Assembly (NCBI GenBank): GCA_947456505.1
Contig: CANGTC010000013.1
Coordinates: 1-46,697, forward strand
Direction: 5' to 3'
Origin: Beijerinckiaceae bacterium
GTDB taxonomy: Bacteria > Pseudomonadota > Alphaproteobacteria > Rhizobiales > Beijerinckiaceae
Length of the DNA: 46,697 nucleotides
Below are positions 34,911 through 44,045 of the stretch, piece after piece. A program made the position numbers and the translations under genes. A model generated the notes under the pieces. It was given only the letters and a program-made list of their open reading frames with translations. It searched no databases and was not told where the DNA came from. Every line of letters begins with the position of its first letter. Position 1 is the first letter of the stretch.

Positions 34911-35762
34911 ATGAAGCTGCCGGACTTCGATTATCACAGCCCCACAAGCCTTGAGGAAGCGATCACCCTCATGGCGACGCCTAATGCGAGGGTGCTCGCA
35001 GGCGGGCAAAGCCTGCTTCCCATCATGGCCTTTCGCCTCGCCGCGCCCTCGGCCCTTGTCGATTTGCGCAAGATAAAGGGTCTCAACCAGATCGAGATCA
35101 CCCAGGACGCCATTCATCTTGGCCCCATGGTGCGCTGGCGTGATGTGGAGCGCCATGAAGGGCTCGCCACCGCCTTGCCGATGCTGACGCAAGCAATGGA
35201 GCATGTGGCCCATTATCAGATCCGCAATCGCGGTACGGTGGGCGGCAGCCTCGCCCATGCGGACCCCGCAGCCGAATTTCCCGGCATCGCCGTGACTTGC
35301 GATGCGCGCATTCATCTGGCGAGCGCGAGCGGACAGCGGGTCCTGGCTGCGACTGATTTGTTTGTAGGCCCGCTGGAGACCTGCTTGCAGGAGGGAGAAA
35401 TCATCACCTCCATCGAATTTGCAGTTTGGCCGAAAGCGCGCCGCTGGGCCTTTGAAGAGTTTTCTCAGCGGCGCGGCGATTTCGCGCTGGCGGGGATCGC
35501 GGTCTTTTATGACCTTGATGGCGGAAACCACGCGCAAAACACTCACATCGGTGTCATCGGCGCCACGGATCGCCCGCGCCGTCTGCCGGATGCAGAGGCG
35601 GCGCTGAATGGTCATGTCGTCAGCGAAAAGGTCATCGCGCAGGCCTGCGCCGCAGCTTCCGCAGAGGTCGATCCGCCCAATGATATCCATGGATCCGCCG
35701 CTTATCGGCGGTCTCTTGTCGGTACGCTATTGCAGCGCGCCCTTGTCAAAGCGTCCCGCTGA
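34911..35762 (+). CDS. Molybdenum hydroxylase FAD subunit (CoxM-like), cassette 3
   Basis: The 283-residue flavin subunit has AGGQSLLPIM and NRGTVGGSLAHADP, both FAD loops canonical, and the family C-terminus SAAYRRSLVGTLLQRAL. It is clearly related to the cassette 1 and 2 subunits. The start ATG 34911 has only a weak GAGATC upstream, and the palindrome CTCGAAATTCGAG ends 7 nt before it. It is followed 10 bp later by the 2Fe-2S gene. Confidence 0.93.
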   Translation: MKLPDFDYHSPTSLEEAITLMATPNARVLAGGQSLLPIMAFRLAAPSALVDLRKIKGLNQIEITQDAIHLGPMVRWRDVERHEGLATALPMLTQAMEHVAHYQIRNRGTVGGSLAHADPAAEFPGIAVTCDARIHLASASGQRVLAATDLFVGPLETCLQEGEIITSIEFAVWPKARRWAFEEFSQRRGDFALAGIAVFYDLDGGNHAQNTHIGVIGATDRPRRLPDAEAALNGHVVSEKVIAQACAAASAEVDPPNDIHGSAAYRRSLVGTLLQRALVKASR

Positions 35763-35772
35763 GGTGAATGCG

Positions 35773-36258
35773 ATGTCAGTGAAATTCGTAATCAATGGCC
35801 GCAAGGTTGAAGTGGATCCTCCAGCGCGCATGACGCTTGCTGATTGCCTGCGCCAACAGGTGAAGCTCACGGGCACCCATGTGGGATGCGAGCACGGGGT
35901 CTGCGGCGCCTGTACCGTGATCGTGGATGGCGAGGCCATGCGCTCCTGCCTCATGCTGGCGGCGCAGGCTGATGGCGCTGAGATCATGACGATCGAGGGC
36001 CTTTCGTCAGATGCGGAACTGACGCCCCTGCAGATGGCGTTCAAGAAGAACCATGGGTTGCAATGTGGCTTTTGCACACCGGGCGTTCTCATGACACTGC
36101 ATGCCCTGCTCACCCAGGAGCCCTATGCGAGCGAGGAGCGCATTCGCGATGTGCTCTCGGGCAATCTTTGCCGGTGCACTGGTTACATCCCGATCATCGA
36201 GTCCGCCCTGGAGGCGCGCGCCGCCTATCAGGATCAAGCCCGGAGCGCCCAGGCATGA
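35773..36258 (+). CDS. Molybdenum hydroxylase 2Fe-2S subunit (CoxS-like), cassette 3
   Basis: The 161-residue small subunit has [10 protein letters not shown] with RSCLM, then CGFCTPGV and NLCRCTGY, so both 2Fe-2S clusters are intact. The ATG at 35773 follows GAGG 8 nt upstream; the frame extends further upstream but that overlaps the FAD subunit gene. The end overlaps the large subunit start by 4 bp. Confidence 0.94.
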   Translation: MSVKFVINGRKVEVDPPARMTLADCLRQQVKLTGTHVGCEHGVCGACTVIVDGEAMRSCLMLAAQADGAEIMTIEGLSSDAELTPLQMAFKKNHGLQCGFCTPGVLMTLHALLTQEPYASEERIRDVLSGNLCRCTGYIPIIESALEARAAYQDQARSAQA

Positions 36259-38552
36259 AAACCGTCAACACCTATATCGGAAGCCCCGTCGAGCGCGTCG
36301 AGGACTATCGGTTCCTGCGCGGCGAAGGGCAATATGTGGGCGACCTCGTGCGCGAGGGCCAATGGCATGCGGCCTTTGTGCGCAGCCCTGTTGGTCATGG
36401 GGTGATTAGGAACATCGATTATTCTGCGGCCCTTGCATGGCCCGGCGTCAAGGCCGTTCTCACGGCGGCCGACATCGAAGGCGAAATTCCCAAGATCCCC
36501 TTCCGTCGCCCCAACCCCACCATCGGACCTTTCGCGCAACCGATCATCGCGAGCGGCAAGGTGCGTTATTTCGGCGAGCCAGTCGCCGTCATACTTGCGG
36601 AGTCGGCTGAGATCGCCGAGGACGCGCTGGCGGCGATTGTGCTCGACATCGAGCAATTGCCCGCCGCCGTTGATCGCCAGACCTGCATGAGCGATGCGGT
36701 GGTGCTCTTCGATCATCCTGGCAGCAATATCGCAACCGTCTTTCATGCCAACAAGGGTGAAGCGGATGCGGCTTTTGCGGCGGCGGACGTGACCGTTCGC
36801 GGCCAGTTCTCCACCCAGCGTCAGACCGCGCTGCCCATGGAGACGCGCGGCCTGCTGGCGGAATGGGATTCGCAGAGCAACCATCTCACTGTCTATGGCG
36901 CAGCCAAGCTGCCCTTCTTCAACCGCAAGACCATGGCGGATCTGATGCATCTGCCGGAGTCGGCCGTCGATTATATCGAGGTCGACGTGGGCGGGGGCTT
37001 TGGCGCACGCGGCGAATTTTATCCCGAAGACTTTCTAGTGGCCTTCGCTGCGCGCAAGTTCAACAAGCCCGTGCGCTGGATCGAGGATCGGCGCGAACAT
37101 CTCACCGCCATCGGCCATTCGCGCGAAGCCGAATGCGATGTCGAGCTCGCGTTCAGCAAGGATGGGACCTTGCTGGGCATGCGCGGTGACCTCTACGTCA
37201 ACGTCGGCGCCTATGTGCGCCCCAACGGCATGACGCCCGTGCGCAACGCCGCGCAATTCATGTCTGGCCCCTATCGCATTCCCTCCATTCACCTGCAGGC
37301 TCACGCCTATGTCAGCAATAAAACCCCGGCTGGCACCTATCGCGGTCCTGGGCGCTATGAAGGCTCCTTCTTCATCGAGCGATTGATGGACCTCGCCGCC
37401 GCGCGCCTCGGCATGGATCGCCTTGCCCTGCGTCGGCGCAACCTGGTGACTGACGCGGAAATGCCCTATCCGCTGGCGCCGGTGTTGCCGAGCGACGGAC
37501 GCGCCGAAACCAACTGCGACAGCGGCGACTATCGTGTCTGTTTCGACAAATGCCTCGAGGAATTCGGCTGGGCGCAAAAGGCCGAGCTTGATGGCAAGCT
37601 GATCGACGGGCGTTATCACGGGCTCGGCATCGCCTGCTTCATCGAAGGCGGCGCCTCGGGCCCATCGGAAACCGCGCGCATGGAAATCGAGCCGGATGGT
37701 TCAGTTGCTGTCTATGCGGGCTCATCCGCCATCGGCCAGGGCCTTGAGACCGTGCTCTCGCAGATCGCTGCTGATGCGCTTGAAATCTCCATTGATCGCA
37801 TCAAGCTCTATCATGGCTCCACCACCTATCTGAAGGAAGGTTGGGGTTCCTATGGCTCTCGTGCGACGGTCATGGGCGGTAGCGCTGTGATTGATGCGGC
37901 GACGAAGTTGCTTGAGGCTTTTAAAGTTGCAGCCGCGTCGCGGCTCAAGATCGACCCTTCCGAACTCACGGTGGTCGATGGCGTCGCGCGGGCCAAGGAT
38001 GGGCGCAGCGTGCCCTTTGAGGAAGTGGCGAGCATGGGCGTCCGGGCCGATGGCCGCTTCGACAACTGGAAGCCCACCTATTCCTACGGCACAAGCGCCG
38101 TTCACTTGACGGTGGATCCCGGCACCGGCCATGTGGAGGTCCTCGACTATACGATTGTCGATGACGTCGGGCGCATCATCAATCCTCTGACACTGCATGG
38201 GCAGGTCATGGGCGCGGTGGTGCAGGGGCTTGGCAGCGCGTTTAGCGAAGAACTCATCTATGACTCCGATGGCACGCTGCTCGTGGGATCGCTCGCGGAT
38301 TACATGATCCCGCTCGCGACCGATTACCCCCATGTCCACTGCGTCTCGATGGAGTCTTTCCCCTCGCCCATCAATCCGCTTGGCGCCAAGGGTGCTGGCG
38401 AGGGAGGGATCATTCCGGTCGGCGGCGCCGTCGCCAATGCGGTGGCTTCCGCTCTGCGTGATTTTGGCGTTCAACCCTCTCGTATGCCGCTCAATCCGCA
38501 AAGGGTCTGGGAACTGATTCAGGATGGAAAGAAGGCGCTCGCTTCGGTCTGA
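36255..38552 (+). CDS. Molybdenum hydroxylase large subunit (CoxL-like), cassette 3
   Basis: The 765-residue catalytic subunit has VGGGFGARGEFYPED, TYRGPGRYEGSFFIERLMD and the catalytic-Glu motif GAKGAGEGG (the usual Ser after Glu is Gly). TYRGPGRYE places it with cassette 1 rather than 2. No CO dehydrogenase loop is seen. The ATG at 36255 is chosen because it forms the ATGA overlap and gives the standard N-terminus (SPVERVEDYRFLRGEGQYVGDL). It is the last gene of the 13-gene run; the next gene is convergent. The substrate is unknown. Confidence 0.92.
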   Translation: MKTVNTYIGSPVERVEDYRFLRGEGQYVGDLVREGQWHAAFVRSPVGHGVIRNIDYSAALAWPGVKAVLTAADIEGEIPKIPFRRPNPTIGPFAQPIIASGKVRYFGEPVAVILAESAEIAEDALAAIVLDIEQLPAAVDRQTCMSDAVVLFDHPGSNIATVFHANKGEADAAFAAADVTVRGQFSTQRQTALPMETRGLLAEWDSQSNHLTVYGAAKLPFFNRKTMADLMHLPESAVDYIEVDVGGGFGARGEFYPEDFLVAFAARKFNKPVRWIEDRREHLTAIGHSREAECDVELAFSKDGTLLGMRGDLYVNVGAYVRPNGMTPVRNAAQFMSGPYRIPSIHLQAHAYVSNKTPAGTYRGPGRYEGSFFIERLMDLAAARLGMDRLALRRRNLVTDAEMPYPLAPVLPSDGRAETNCDSGDYRVCFDKCLEEFGWAQKAELDGKLIDGRYHGLGIACFIEGGASGPSETARMEIEPDGSVAVYAGSSAIGQGLETVLSQIAADALEISIDRIKLYHGSTTYLKEGWGSYGSRATVMGGSAVIDAATKLLEAFKVAAASRLKIDPSELTVVDGVARAKDGRSVPFEEVASMGVRADGRFDNWKPTYSYGTSAVHLTVDPGTGHVEVLDYTIVDDVGRIINPLTLHGQVMGAVVQGLGSAFSEELIYDSDGTLLVGSLADYMIPLATDYPHVHCVSMESFPSPINPLGAKGAGEGGIIPVGGAVANAVASALRDFGVQPSRMPLNPQRVWELIQDGKKALASV

Positions 38553-38566
38553 AGCGGGCGCCCGTC

Positions 38567-39586
38567 TCACCAACCCAGTATGGTCGCAGCTTTCTGCAGA
38601 ACCGGCTTGGGGATGGCGCTCGCTTCACGCACCATGCGTTCCAGTTGCTCACCGGTCTTTGGTCTGATCTCGAAAGATTGTTTTCTGGCTTCTTCCCCCA
38701 GCGCGGGATCCTTCATCGTCGCCGCGAAAGCTTCGCGCAACATCTTGACGCGGTCTGCGGGAACCTCCGGCGCAAGCCAGTAATTGTAGCCGATCGCGAC
38801 GGGAAGCGTGACGAGGTTGGCGATCTGCCGGTCCTCTTCATTTTTTACGAGGTCGATGAGCAAAGGCACATTCGGCAGGTCGGGCTCTTTCTCGAAACCC
38901 ACCTGCGTCAGAATAGAGATCTTACGATCTCTCAGCCATTCCGGACGTGTGCTGACGAGGCTTGAATAGGCGCCGCCGCCGCGTCCCTCCACTTCGCCTC
39001 GCTCAAGCGCGAGGTTGCTTTCGTTGGTGCCCGTGTAGCCATTGATGATCTTGAACTTCGTACCCGCAAGCGCGTTCAGGATCGCGGGATAGATATTGGC
39101 GTCTGAAATGATGCCGCTACCCGCCATGGAAGTTTCGAATTTTGTTGCATCGTCGATGGTTTTGACGCGCGACGTGTTCCAGACATAAACCGTGTTGTTG
39201 GACCAGGCCATGCTGCCGAGCCAGTTGAAGCGCGCCGGATCATATTGCGCCCCCTTGCCGCCAAGAAGCTGGAACATCGCGGCGCCCTGATTGACGGCGG
39301 CGATCACGGTCCCATCCTTGGGCGCAATGGAATACACATGATTGGCTGCGCGAACGCCGCCTGCGCCCTCCATGTTCTGGACGATGACATTGGGCGATCC
39401 GGGGATGTGATGGCCAAGATATCTGGCCAGCAGACGCGCATAAAGATCGTAACCGCCGCCTGCGCCGAAGCCGACCACCAGCGTGATCGTCTTTCCAGCG
39501 AAATAGGGCGCTGCGTCCTGCGCCTTGGCGCAGGAGGCGATGACGCCTGTGAGGAAAGCGATCAAAATGCGACTGGCTGTTTTCAT
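38567..39586 (-). CDS. TctC/Bug-like solute-binding protein
   Basis: The 339-residue periplasmic receptor has a signal peptide (MKTASRILIAFLTGVIASCAKAQ), then GKTITLVVGFGAGGGYDLYARLLARYLGHHIPG and VIVQNMEGAGG, the typical binding loops of the Bug/TctC family. The start ATG 39586 is preceded by GGGG; a longer frame upstream lacks a sensible signal sequence. It is a close relative of the receptors at 39841 and 41810. TctA and TctB membrane genes are absent. Confidence 0.88.
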   Translation of the reverse strand: MKTASRILIAFLTGVIASCAKAQDAAPYFAGKTITLVVGFGAGGGYDLYARLLARYLGHHIPGSPNVIVQNMEGAGGVRAANHVYSIAPKDGTVIAAVNQGAAMFQLLGGKGAQYDPARFNWLGSMAWSNNTVYVWNTSRVKTIDDATKFETSMAGSGIISDANIYPAILNALAGTKFKIINGYTGTNESNLALERGEVEGRGGGAYSSLVSTRPEWLRDRKISILTQVGFEKEPDLPNVPLLIDLVKNEEDRQIANLVTLPVAIGYNYWLAPEVPADRVKMLREAFAATMKDPALGEEARKQSFEIRPKTGEQLERMVREASAIPKPVLQKAATILGW

Positions 39587-39840
39587 GCTCAGCGACCCCG
39601 GCGATTTCAAGTCAGTTTCATGCGCTTTGGAGGAAAATGCAAGCATTCGCGCGGGCGCCATAAAAGCGCACAGGATGCGCGATGTGGCGGCATGACTGAT
39701 GTTTTTCAAAGCTTGCGCCATCAATTGTTCCTATGAAGGAATCGTAGCGCATGCGCCTGCTTACGCCTTGTCAGATGTTTTTTCATCATGATAGCTTTAC
39801 ATTCAACCGCAATGCTCCGTATGGCATAAGGCAATCGCCC
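39587..39840. promoter_or_regulatory. Divergent region between two TctC-like receptors
   Basis: This 254-bp gap lies between divergent receptor genes. It is locally AT-rich around 39775-39815 and should contain two promoters. I could not find a convincing -35/-10 pair or operator by eye. Confidence 0.3.
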
Positions 39841-40905
39841 ATGACTCATGATCGCAAACAGAAGCTGGCGCGAATTGTCTGGGTACTCACGCTCGCACTT
39901 TCCAGCGGTTTAGCCCCTTCGCCAGGCCGAGCCGACGATGTCGCCGATTTTTATCGGGGCAAGACAGTGACCATGATTGTTGGTTACAGCGCAGGCGGCG
40001 GTTATGATATCTATGCGCGCGCCGTCGCTCGCCATATGAGCGAACATATTACCGGCGCTCCAAAAGTGATTGTCCAGAACATGCCTGGCGCGGGAAGCAT
40101 CGCCTCCGCCAATTATCTGTATAACGTCGCGGCTAAGGATGGCACGGTTTTTGGGACCTTTGGGCGCGGCGTTCCCATGGAGCCGCTCATTGGCGCCGCC
40201 AAGGTGCAATATGACGCGAGCAAGTTCACCTGGATCGGCTCCGCCGCCAATGAACTCAGCGTCTGCGCCGTCACGCAGAGGTCGCAGGTGAAGACTTGGG
40301 AGGATGTGACCCGAAAGGACGCGGCAGTTGGCGGCGAGGGCTCCGGATCCGATCCAGACACCTACGCCATGATGGTGCGTGGCTTGTTTGGCGCGCGGTT
40401 TCGCATCGTCACTGGCTATCCCGGCGGCAATGACATGACGCTGGCTATCGAGCGTGGTGAAATCGATGGTCGCTGCGGTTGGTCCTGGGGCTCGATCAAG
40501 GCCACGCGTCCTGACTGGACCAGCGGGCCCAATCGCCTGAATGTGCTTCTCGTCATGTCCACGGAGCGTAGCGAGGAATTGCCCGGCGTGCCCACCGTTC
40601 TGGAAAAGGCGAGCACTGATCGGGATCGCGACATTGTGCGGCTGATCGTGAGCCGCCAAACCGTGGCAAGGCCCTTCGCCGCTCCGCCTGGCGTTCCATC
40701 TGCGCGCCGGGACGCCCTGCGCAAGGCCTTCATGGCCACGCTCAACGATCCCGTCTTTTTGGCTGACGCCAAGGCTGCCTCCCTGGAGATCTCGCCCCTG
40801 TCGGGCGAAGAGGTCGAGAAACTGATCGGCGATCTTTACAAGGCGCCAGCCGAATCTATTGCACAGGCGAGAGCCGCAATCGCATCGGGCAGCGGCGGCA
40901 ATTAA
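39841..40905 (+). CDS. TctC/Bug-like solute-binding protein
   Basis: The 354-residue receptor has a signal peptide (WVLTLALSSGLAPSPGRAD) and the family start DFYRGKTVTMIVGYSAGGGYDIYARAVARHMSEHITGAP, then VIVQNMPGAGS. The start ATG 39841 has AAGG upstream; an upstream in-frame TTG/ATG extension exists but would put the signal peptide too far inside. It is divergent from the related receptor at 38567. It may bind a carboxylate used by the nearby pathway; no permease is present. Confidence 0.88.
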   Translation: MTHDRKQKLARIVWVLTLALSSGLAPSPGRADDVADFYRGKTVTMIVGYSAGGGYDIYARAVARHMSEHITGAPKVIVQNMPGAGSIASANYLYNVAAKDGTVFGTFGRGVPMEPLIGAAKVQYDASKFTWIGSAANELSVCAVTQRSQVKTWEDVTRKDAAVGGEGSGSDPDTYAMMVRGLFGARFRIVTGYPGGNDMTLAIERGEIDGRCGWSWGSIKATRPDWTSGPNRLNVLLVMSTERSEELPGVPTVLEKASTDRDRDIVRLIVSRQTVARPFAAPPGVPSARRDALRKAFMATLNDPVFLADAKAASLEISPLSGEEVEKLIGDLYKAPAESIAQARAAIASGSGGN

Positions 40906-41000
40906 AGCGGCGTCGTAGACCCGTCTTGCTTGTATGCGTGTAAGATGCTGCAATCCATGTTCGCCAGCGGGTATGAAACCCGGGCTTTGGGAGAGACATT

Positions 41001-41813
41001 ATGCGGATTACCTTTTGCTCCTGCCATCAGGCGCAACTCGCCATCCCTGAGTCTGGCGCGCAGTCCGCGCCTTCCCCAGCCTCGGGAGGCGCCTATCCCG
41101 CCCAACTGCGCGAGGATATCGCCATTGGCAGCCGCATCTGCGCCGCCGAGAATGTGTTCGACGCCTATGGTCATTTGTCGGTCCGCCATCCATCGGCGCC
41201 TGATCGCTTTCTCATGACGAAGTCCATCGCGCCCGCGCTGGCGCGCGCCGAGGATGTGGTCGAGCTTGATCTTGATGGCCGTGCATGCGGGGACGAAAAC
41301 AGACCGTTGTTTCTTGAACGCTTCATTCACGGCGAGATCTACAAGATGCGCCCGGATGTGAACGCCATCGTCCATAGCCATTCCCCGTCCGTCATTCCCT
41401 TCAGCGTGGTCGACAATCCCATGCGCGCCATGTTTCATACGGCGGCCTTTATCGCGGCGGGGGTTCCGGTTTTCGATATCGCTGCGGAATTTGGCGATAC
41501 GGACATGCTCGTCAGCAATCACGCCAAGGGCGAGGCTCTGGCGAAATGTTTGGGCGATGCGCCGGTATGTCTCATGCGCGCCCATGGCTCTGTGGCGGTA
41601 GGGCCGAGCCTGCAACATGCGGTCTTCCGGGCAGTCTACACCGAGGTGAACGCCAAGCTGCAATTGCAGGCGACCATGATGGGCATGCCTCTCGCGGCGC
41701 TTAACCCGAATGAGGGCAAGCTCGCCGACGCAGTCAACCTTGCGGGAGTTGGGCGACCCTGGGATGTGTGGAAAAAGAATGCGCTCAAGGCCATGCGGGC
41801 CGAGGAAGAATGA
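41001..41813 (+). CDS. Class II aldolase/adducin family protein
   Basis: The 270-residue protein has the zinc-site pattern of class II aldolases: HSHSP (VHSHSPSVIPFS) and a later MRAHGSVAVG supplying the third His; GHLSVRHP matches the family N-terminus. Members cleave or epimerise sugar phosphates or decarboxylate 3,4-dihydroxy-type acids; the substrate here is unknown. GGAGAG precedes the ATG. Its stop overlaps the following TctC-like gene by 4 bp, so enzyme and receptor are co-expressed. Confidence 0.87.
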   Translation: MRITFCSCHQAQLAIPESGAQSAPSPASGGAYPAQLREDIAIGSRICAAENVFDAYGHLSVRHPSAPDRFLMTKSIAPALARAEDVVELDLDGRACGDENRPLFLERFIHGEIYKMRPDVNAIVHSHSPSVIPFSVVDNPMRAMFHTAAFIAAGVPVFDIAAEFGDTDMLVSNHAKGEALAKCLGDAPVCLMRAHGSVAVGPSLQHAVFRAVYTEVNAKLQLQATMMGMPLAALNPNEGKLADAVNLAGVGRPWDVWKKNALKAMRAEEE

Positions 41814-42895
41814 GCGGCGCCATCTTAAATGAACCTTCGGGATCTCTCATGATGTCTGGTTGCGTAAAGTCTGTTCAAGGCAAAATATCCGTCGGGCTCA
41901 TGGGCGCCTTGCTCGCCTGCACCTTTGTTTCAACGGTTCGCGCGGCCGATGAATTCTACAAGGGCAAGACCATTGACCTCGTGATTGGTTATACGCCCGG
42001 CGCTACCTATGATCTTTATGCGCGCCTGGTTTCGCGGCATCTGGGCAATCATATTCCCGGCAATCCGCGGGTTGTGCCGCGCAATCTTGCGGGCGCTGGC
42101 AGTCGCGTGGCGGTGAACTATATTTACAACGTGGCGCTGCAGGATGGGACGGCGCTTGGAACGGCGGATCAATCCCTCGCAGTCGAACAGGCCATGGGCG
42201 ACAAGCAACTGGCGGTTGATGTGAATAAGTTGCAGTGGATCGGCAATCCCGTGGTCAGCAACAACACCTCCGTCACCTGGCATGCGTCACAAATTCGCTC
42301 TGTCGATGACGCCCGTGCCAGAGAAGTCACCATGGGCGCCACGGGGTCCAGCACATCTTCGCAATATCCGCGGCTGATGAACGCGCTGCTAGGCACCAAA
42401 TTCAAGGTCATCCTCGGTTATCCCGGCGCCAATGACATCAACCTCGCCATGGAGCGCGGTGAAGTCGCAGGCAAGGGCAGCGATAGCTGGGCGGCCTGGA
42501 AAGCCACGCGGCCGGATTGGTTGCGCGACAAGAAGATCAATATACTCGTCCAGATCGGCCTGACGAAAAATCCGGAAATGGGTGACGCGCCGCTGCTCAT
42601 GGATCTGGCGAAAAGCGATGAGGATCGGCAGGTGATGAAGCTGCTTTCGACCTCTGTGGTGATCGGGCGTCCCCTGTTTGCGGGGCCTGGCGTTCCGGCG
42701 GAGCGGGTGACGATGCTGCGCCGCGCCTTCGATGAAACCATGAAAGATCCCGAGTTCATCAGGGATGCGAAGGAAGGCAAGATGGATCTTGATCCGGTTT
42801 CCGGCGAAGAGCTTCAGAAACTGATCGGGGAGATAGTCGCCACGCCCAAACATATTGCGGACCGTCTCACCTACATCATCGGCGGGGTGCAATAA
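41810..42895 (+). CDS. TctC/Bug-like solute-binding protein
   Basis: The 361-residue receptor has a hydrophobic signal segment (ISVGLMGALLACTFVSTVRAAD), then the family signature DEFYKGKTIDLVIGYTPGATYDLYARLVSRHLGNHIPGNP and NLAGAGSRVA. The start at ATG 41810 is chosen for the 4-bp overlap with the aldolase-family stop and a GAGG site. ATG 41849 or 41852 would give a cleaner signal peptide and cannot be excluded. It is the third member of this receptor subfamily within 4.5 kb. Confidence 0.87.
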   Translation: MSGAILNEPSGSLMMSGCVKSVQGKISVGLMGALLACTFVSTVRAADEFYKGKTIDLVIGYTPGATYDLYARLVSRHLGNHIPGNPRVVPRNLAGAGSRVAVNYIYNVALQDGTALGTADQSLAVEQAMGDKQLAVDVNKLQWIGNPVVSNNTSVTWHASQIRSVDDARAREVTMGATGSSTSSQYPRLMNALLGTKFKVILGYPGANDINLAMERGEVAGKGSDSWAAWKATRPDWLRDKKINILVQIGLTKNPEMGDAPLLMDLAKSDEDRQVMKLLSTSVVIGRPLFAGPGVPAERVTMLRRAFDETMKDPEFIRDAKEGKMDLDPVSGEELQKLIGEIVATPKHIADRLTYIIGGVQ

Positions 42896-43007
42896 ATCTC
42901 GACCGGTGAAGGTCAAGTCTACCTCTATTTCAGGGCTGGAACCTGTCTACAGTTGAGGTCTCATCAGGGGCGTTCGCCGCAGGGCGCGCGAGACTGGACC
43001 TTTGCTG

Positions 43008-44045
43008 ATGGCCAAGAAATCTGATGCGCAAAAGGGCGCCAAAGCTGACGTTGGCGCGTTTCGGCCAGGGCCCGTCGTGGTCGCTGGCGAACTGACCCAT
43101 ATGCCCATAGTCTTCACCAATGCTCGCGACCCCGCTTATCCCATCATTTTTGCAAATGACAGCCTGTTATCGCTGACTGGCCATCATCGCGCCGAATTGC
43201 TGGGTGAGAGTATCTTCGCATTGATCGCCGAGGATGCCGATGTCGGCGTGGTATCCGCCATCAAACGCGGATTTCAGCGAGGCTCAGGCGTCGGTTGCGA
43301 AGTGAAATGTCGCCGCAAGGATGGGCGCAGCTTCTGGGCCGCGCTTTTCGTCAACCCGATAACTGATGGCCATGGAAACATCATTCAATATTTCGTCTCC
43401 TTCATTGATCTGACCAAACACAAGCAAGCTCAAACGCAAGCGAAGATGCTGATCGATGAAATGAACCATCGTGTGAAGAACACTCTGGCCACAGTTCAGG
43501 CGATCGTACGGCAAGCCTTGCGAGCGGATACGGATCGCCAGACCTTGCGGCAGATGATCAAGTCGCGTCTCTCAGCCCTGGCGAGGTCCCATGATTTGTT
43601 GACGCGGGAAAAATGGAAAGGCGCTGGTTTGCATGAGATCATCAATGTGACGGTGGCTCCCTTCAAACCCAATGACGGAGAAGAGCAACGCTTTATCATC
43701 ACTGGCGCGCCCATGAGATTTGCGCCCAAGGCTGCGCTTGATCTTTGCATCGTGTTCAACGAACTCGCCACCAATGCGCTCAAATATGGCGCGCTCTCCA
43801 GTGTTGGAGGCAAGGTGCATATCGACTGGAAGGTGGAGCCGTCGCTGGAAGGGGCGCGCCTTGTGCTCACATGGCGCGAGCTTGGCGGGCCTGCGGTCAA
43901 GGCGCCCACTCATCGCGGTTTTGGCTCACGCGTGATCGAGCGGGGTCTCGCCCATGAACTCGAGGGGACCGGACGTCTCGACTATCGACCAGAGGGCCTG
44001 GTTTGCACCATGAATATTCCCGCGCCGGTCAACAAACATGGATAA
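43008..44045 (+). CDS. PAS-domain HWE histidine kinase
   Basis: The 345-residue cytoplasmic sensor has one PAS domain (about residues 30-145) and then an HWE/HisKA_2 kinase: the phosphoacceptor block LIDEMNHRVKNTLATVQAIVRQ (His154), NELATNALKYGAL (N box) and TWRELGGP (the W-E part of HWE). The PAS is LOV-like in pattern (LTGHHRAELLGE, RKDGRSFW, ITDGHGNIIQYFV), but the flavin-binding NCRFLQ is replaced by ESIFALI, so no photoactive Cys. The signal is unknown. It overlaps the response regulator by 8 bp. An in-frame TTG at 43002 is an alternative start. Confidence 0.88.
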   Translation: MAKKSDAQKGAKADVGAFRPGPVVVAGELTHMPIVFTNARDPAYPIIFANDSLLSLTGHHRAELLGESIFALIAEDADVGVVSAIKRGFQRGSGVGCEVKCRRKDGRSFWAALFVNPITDGHGNIIQYFVSFIDLTKHKQAQTQAKMLIDEMNHRVKNTLATVQAIVRQALRADTDRQTLRQMIKSRLSALARSHDLLTREKWKGAGLHEIINVTVAPFKPNDGEEQRFIITGAPMRFAPKAALDLCIVFNELATNALKYGALSSVGGKVHIDWKVEPSLEGARLVLTWRELGGPAVKAPTHRGFGSRVIERGLAHELEGTGRLDYRPEGLVCTMNIPAPVNKHG

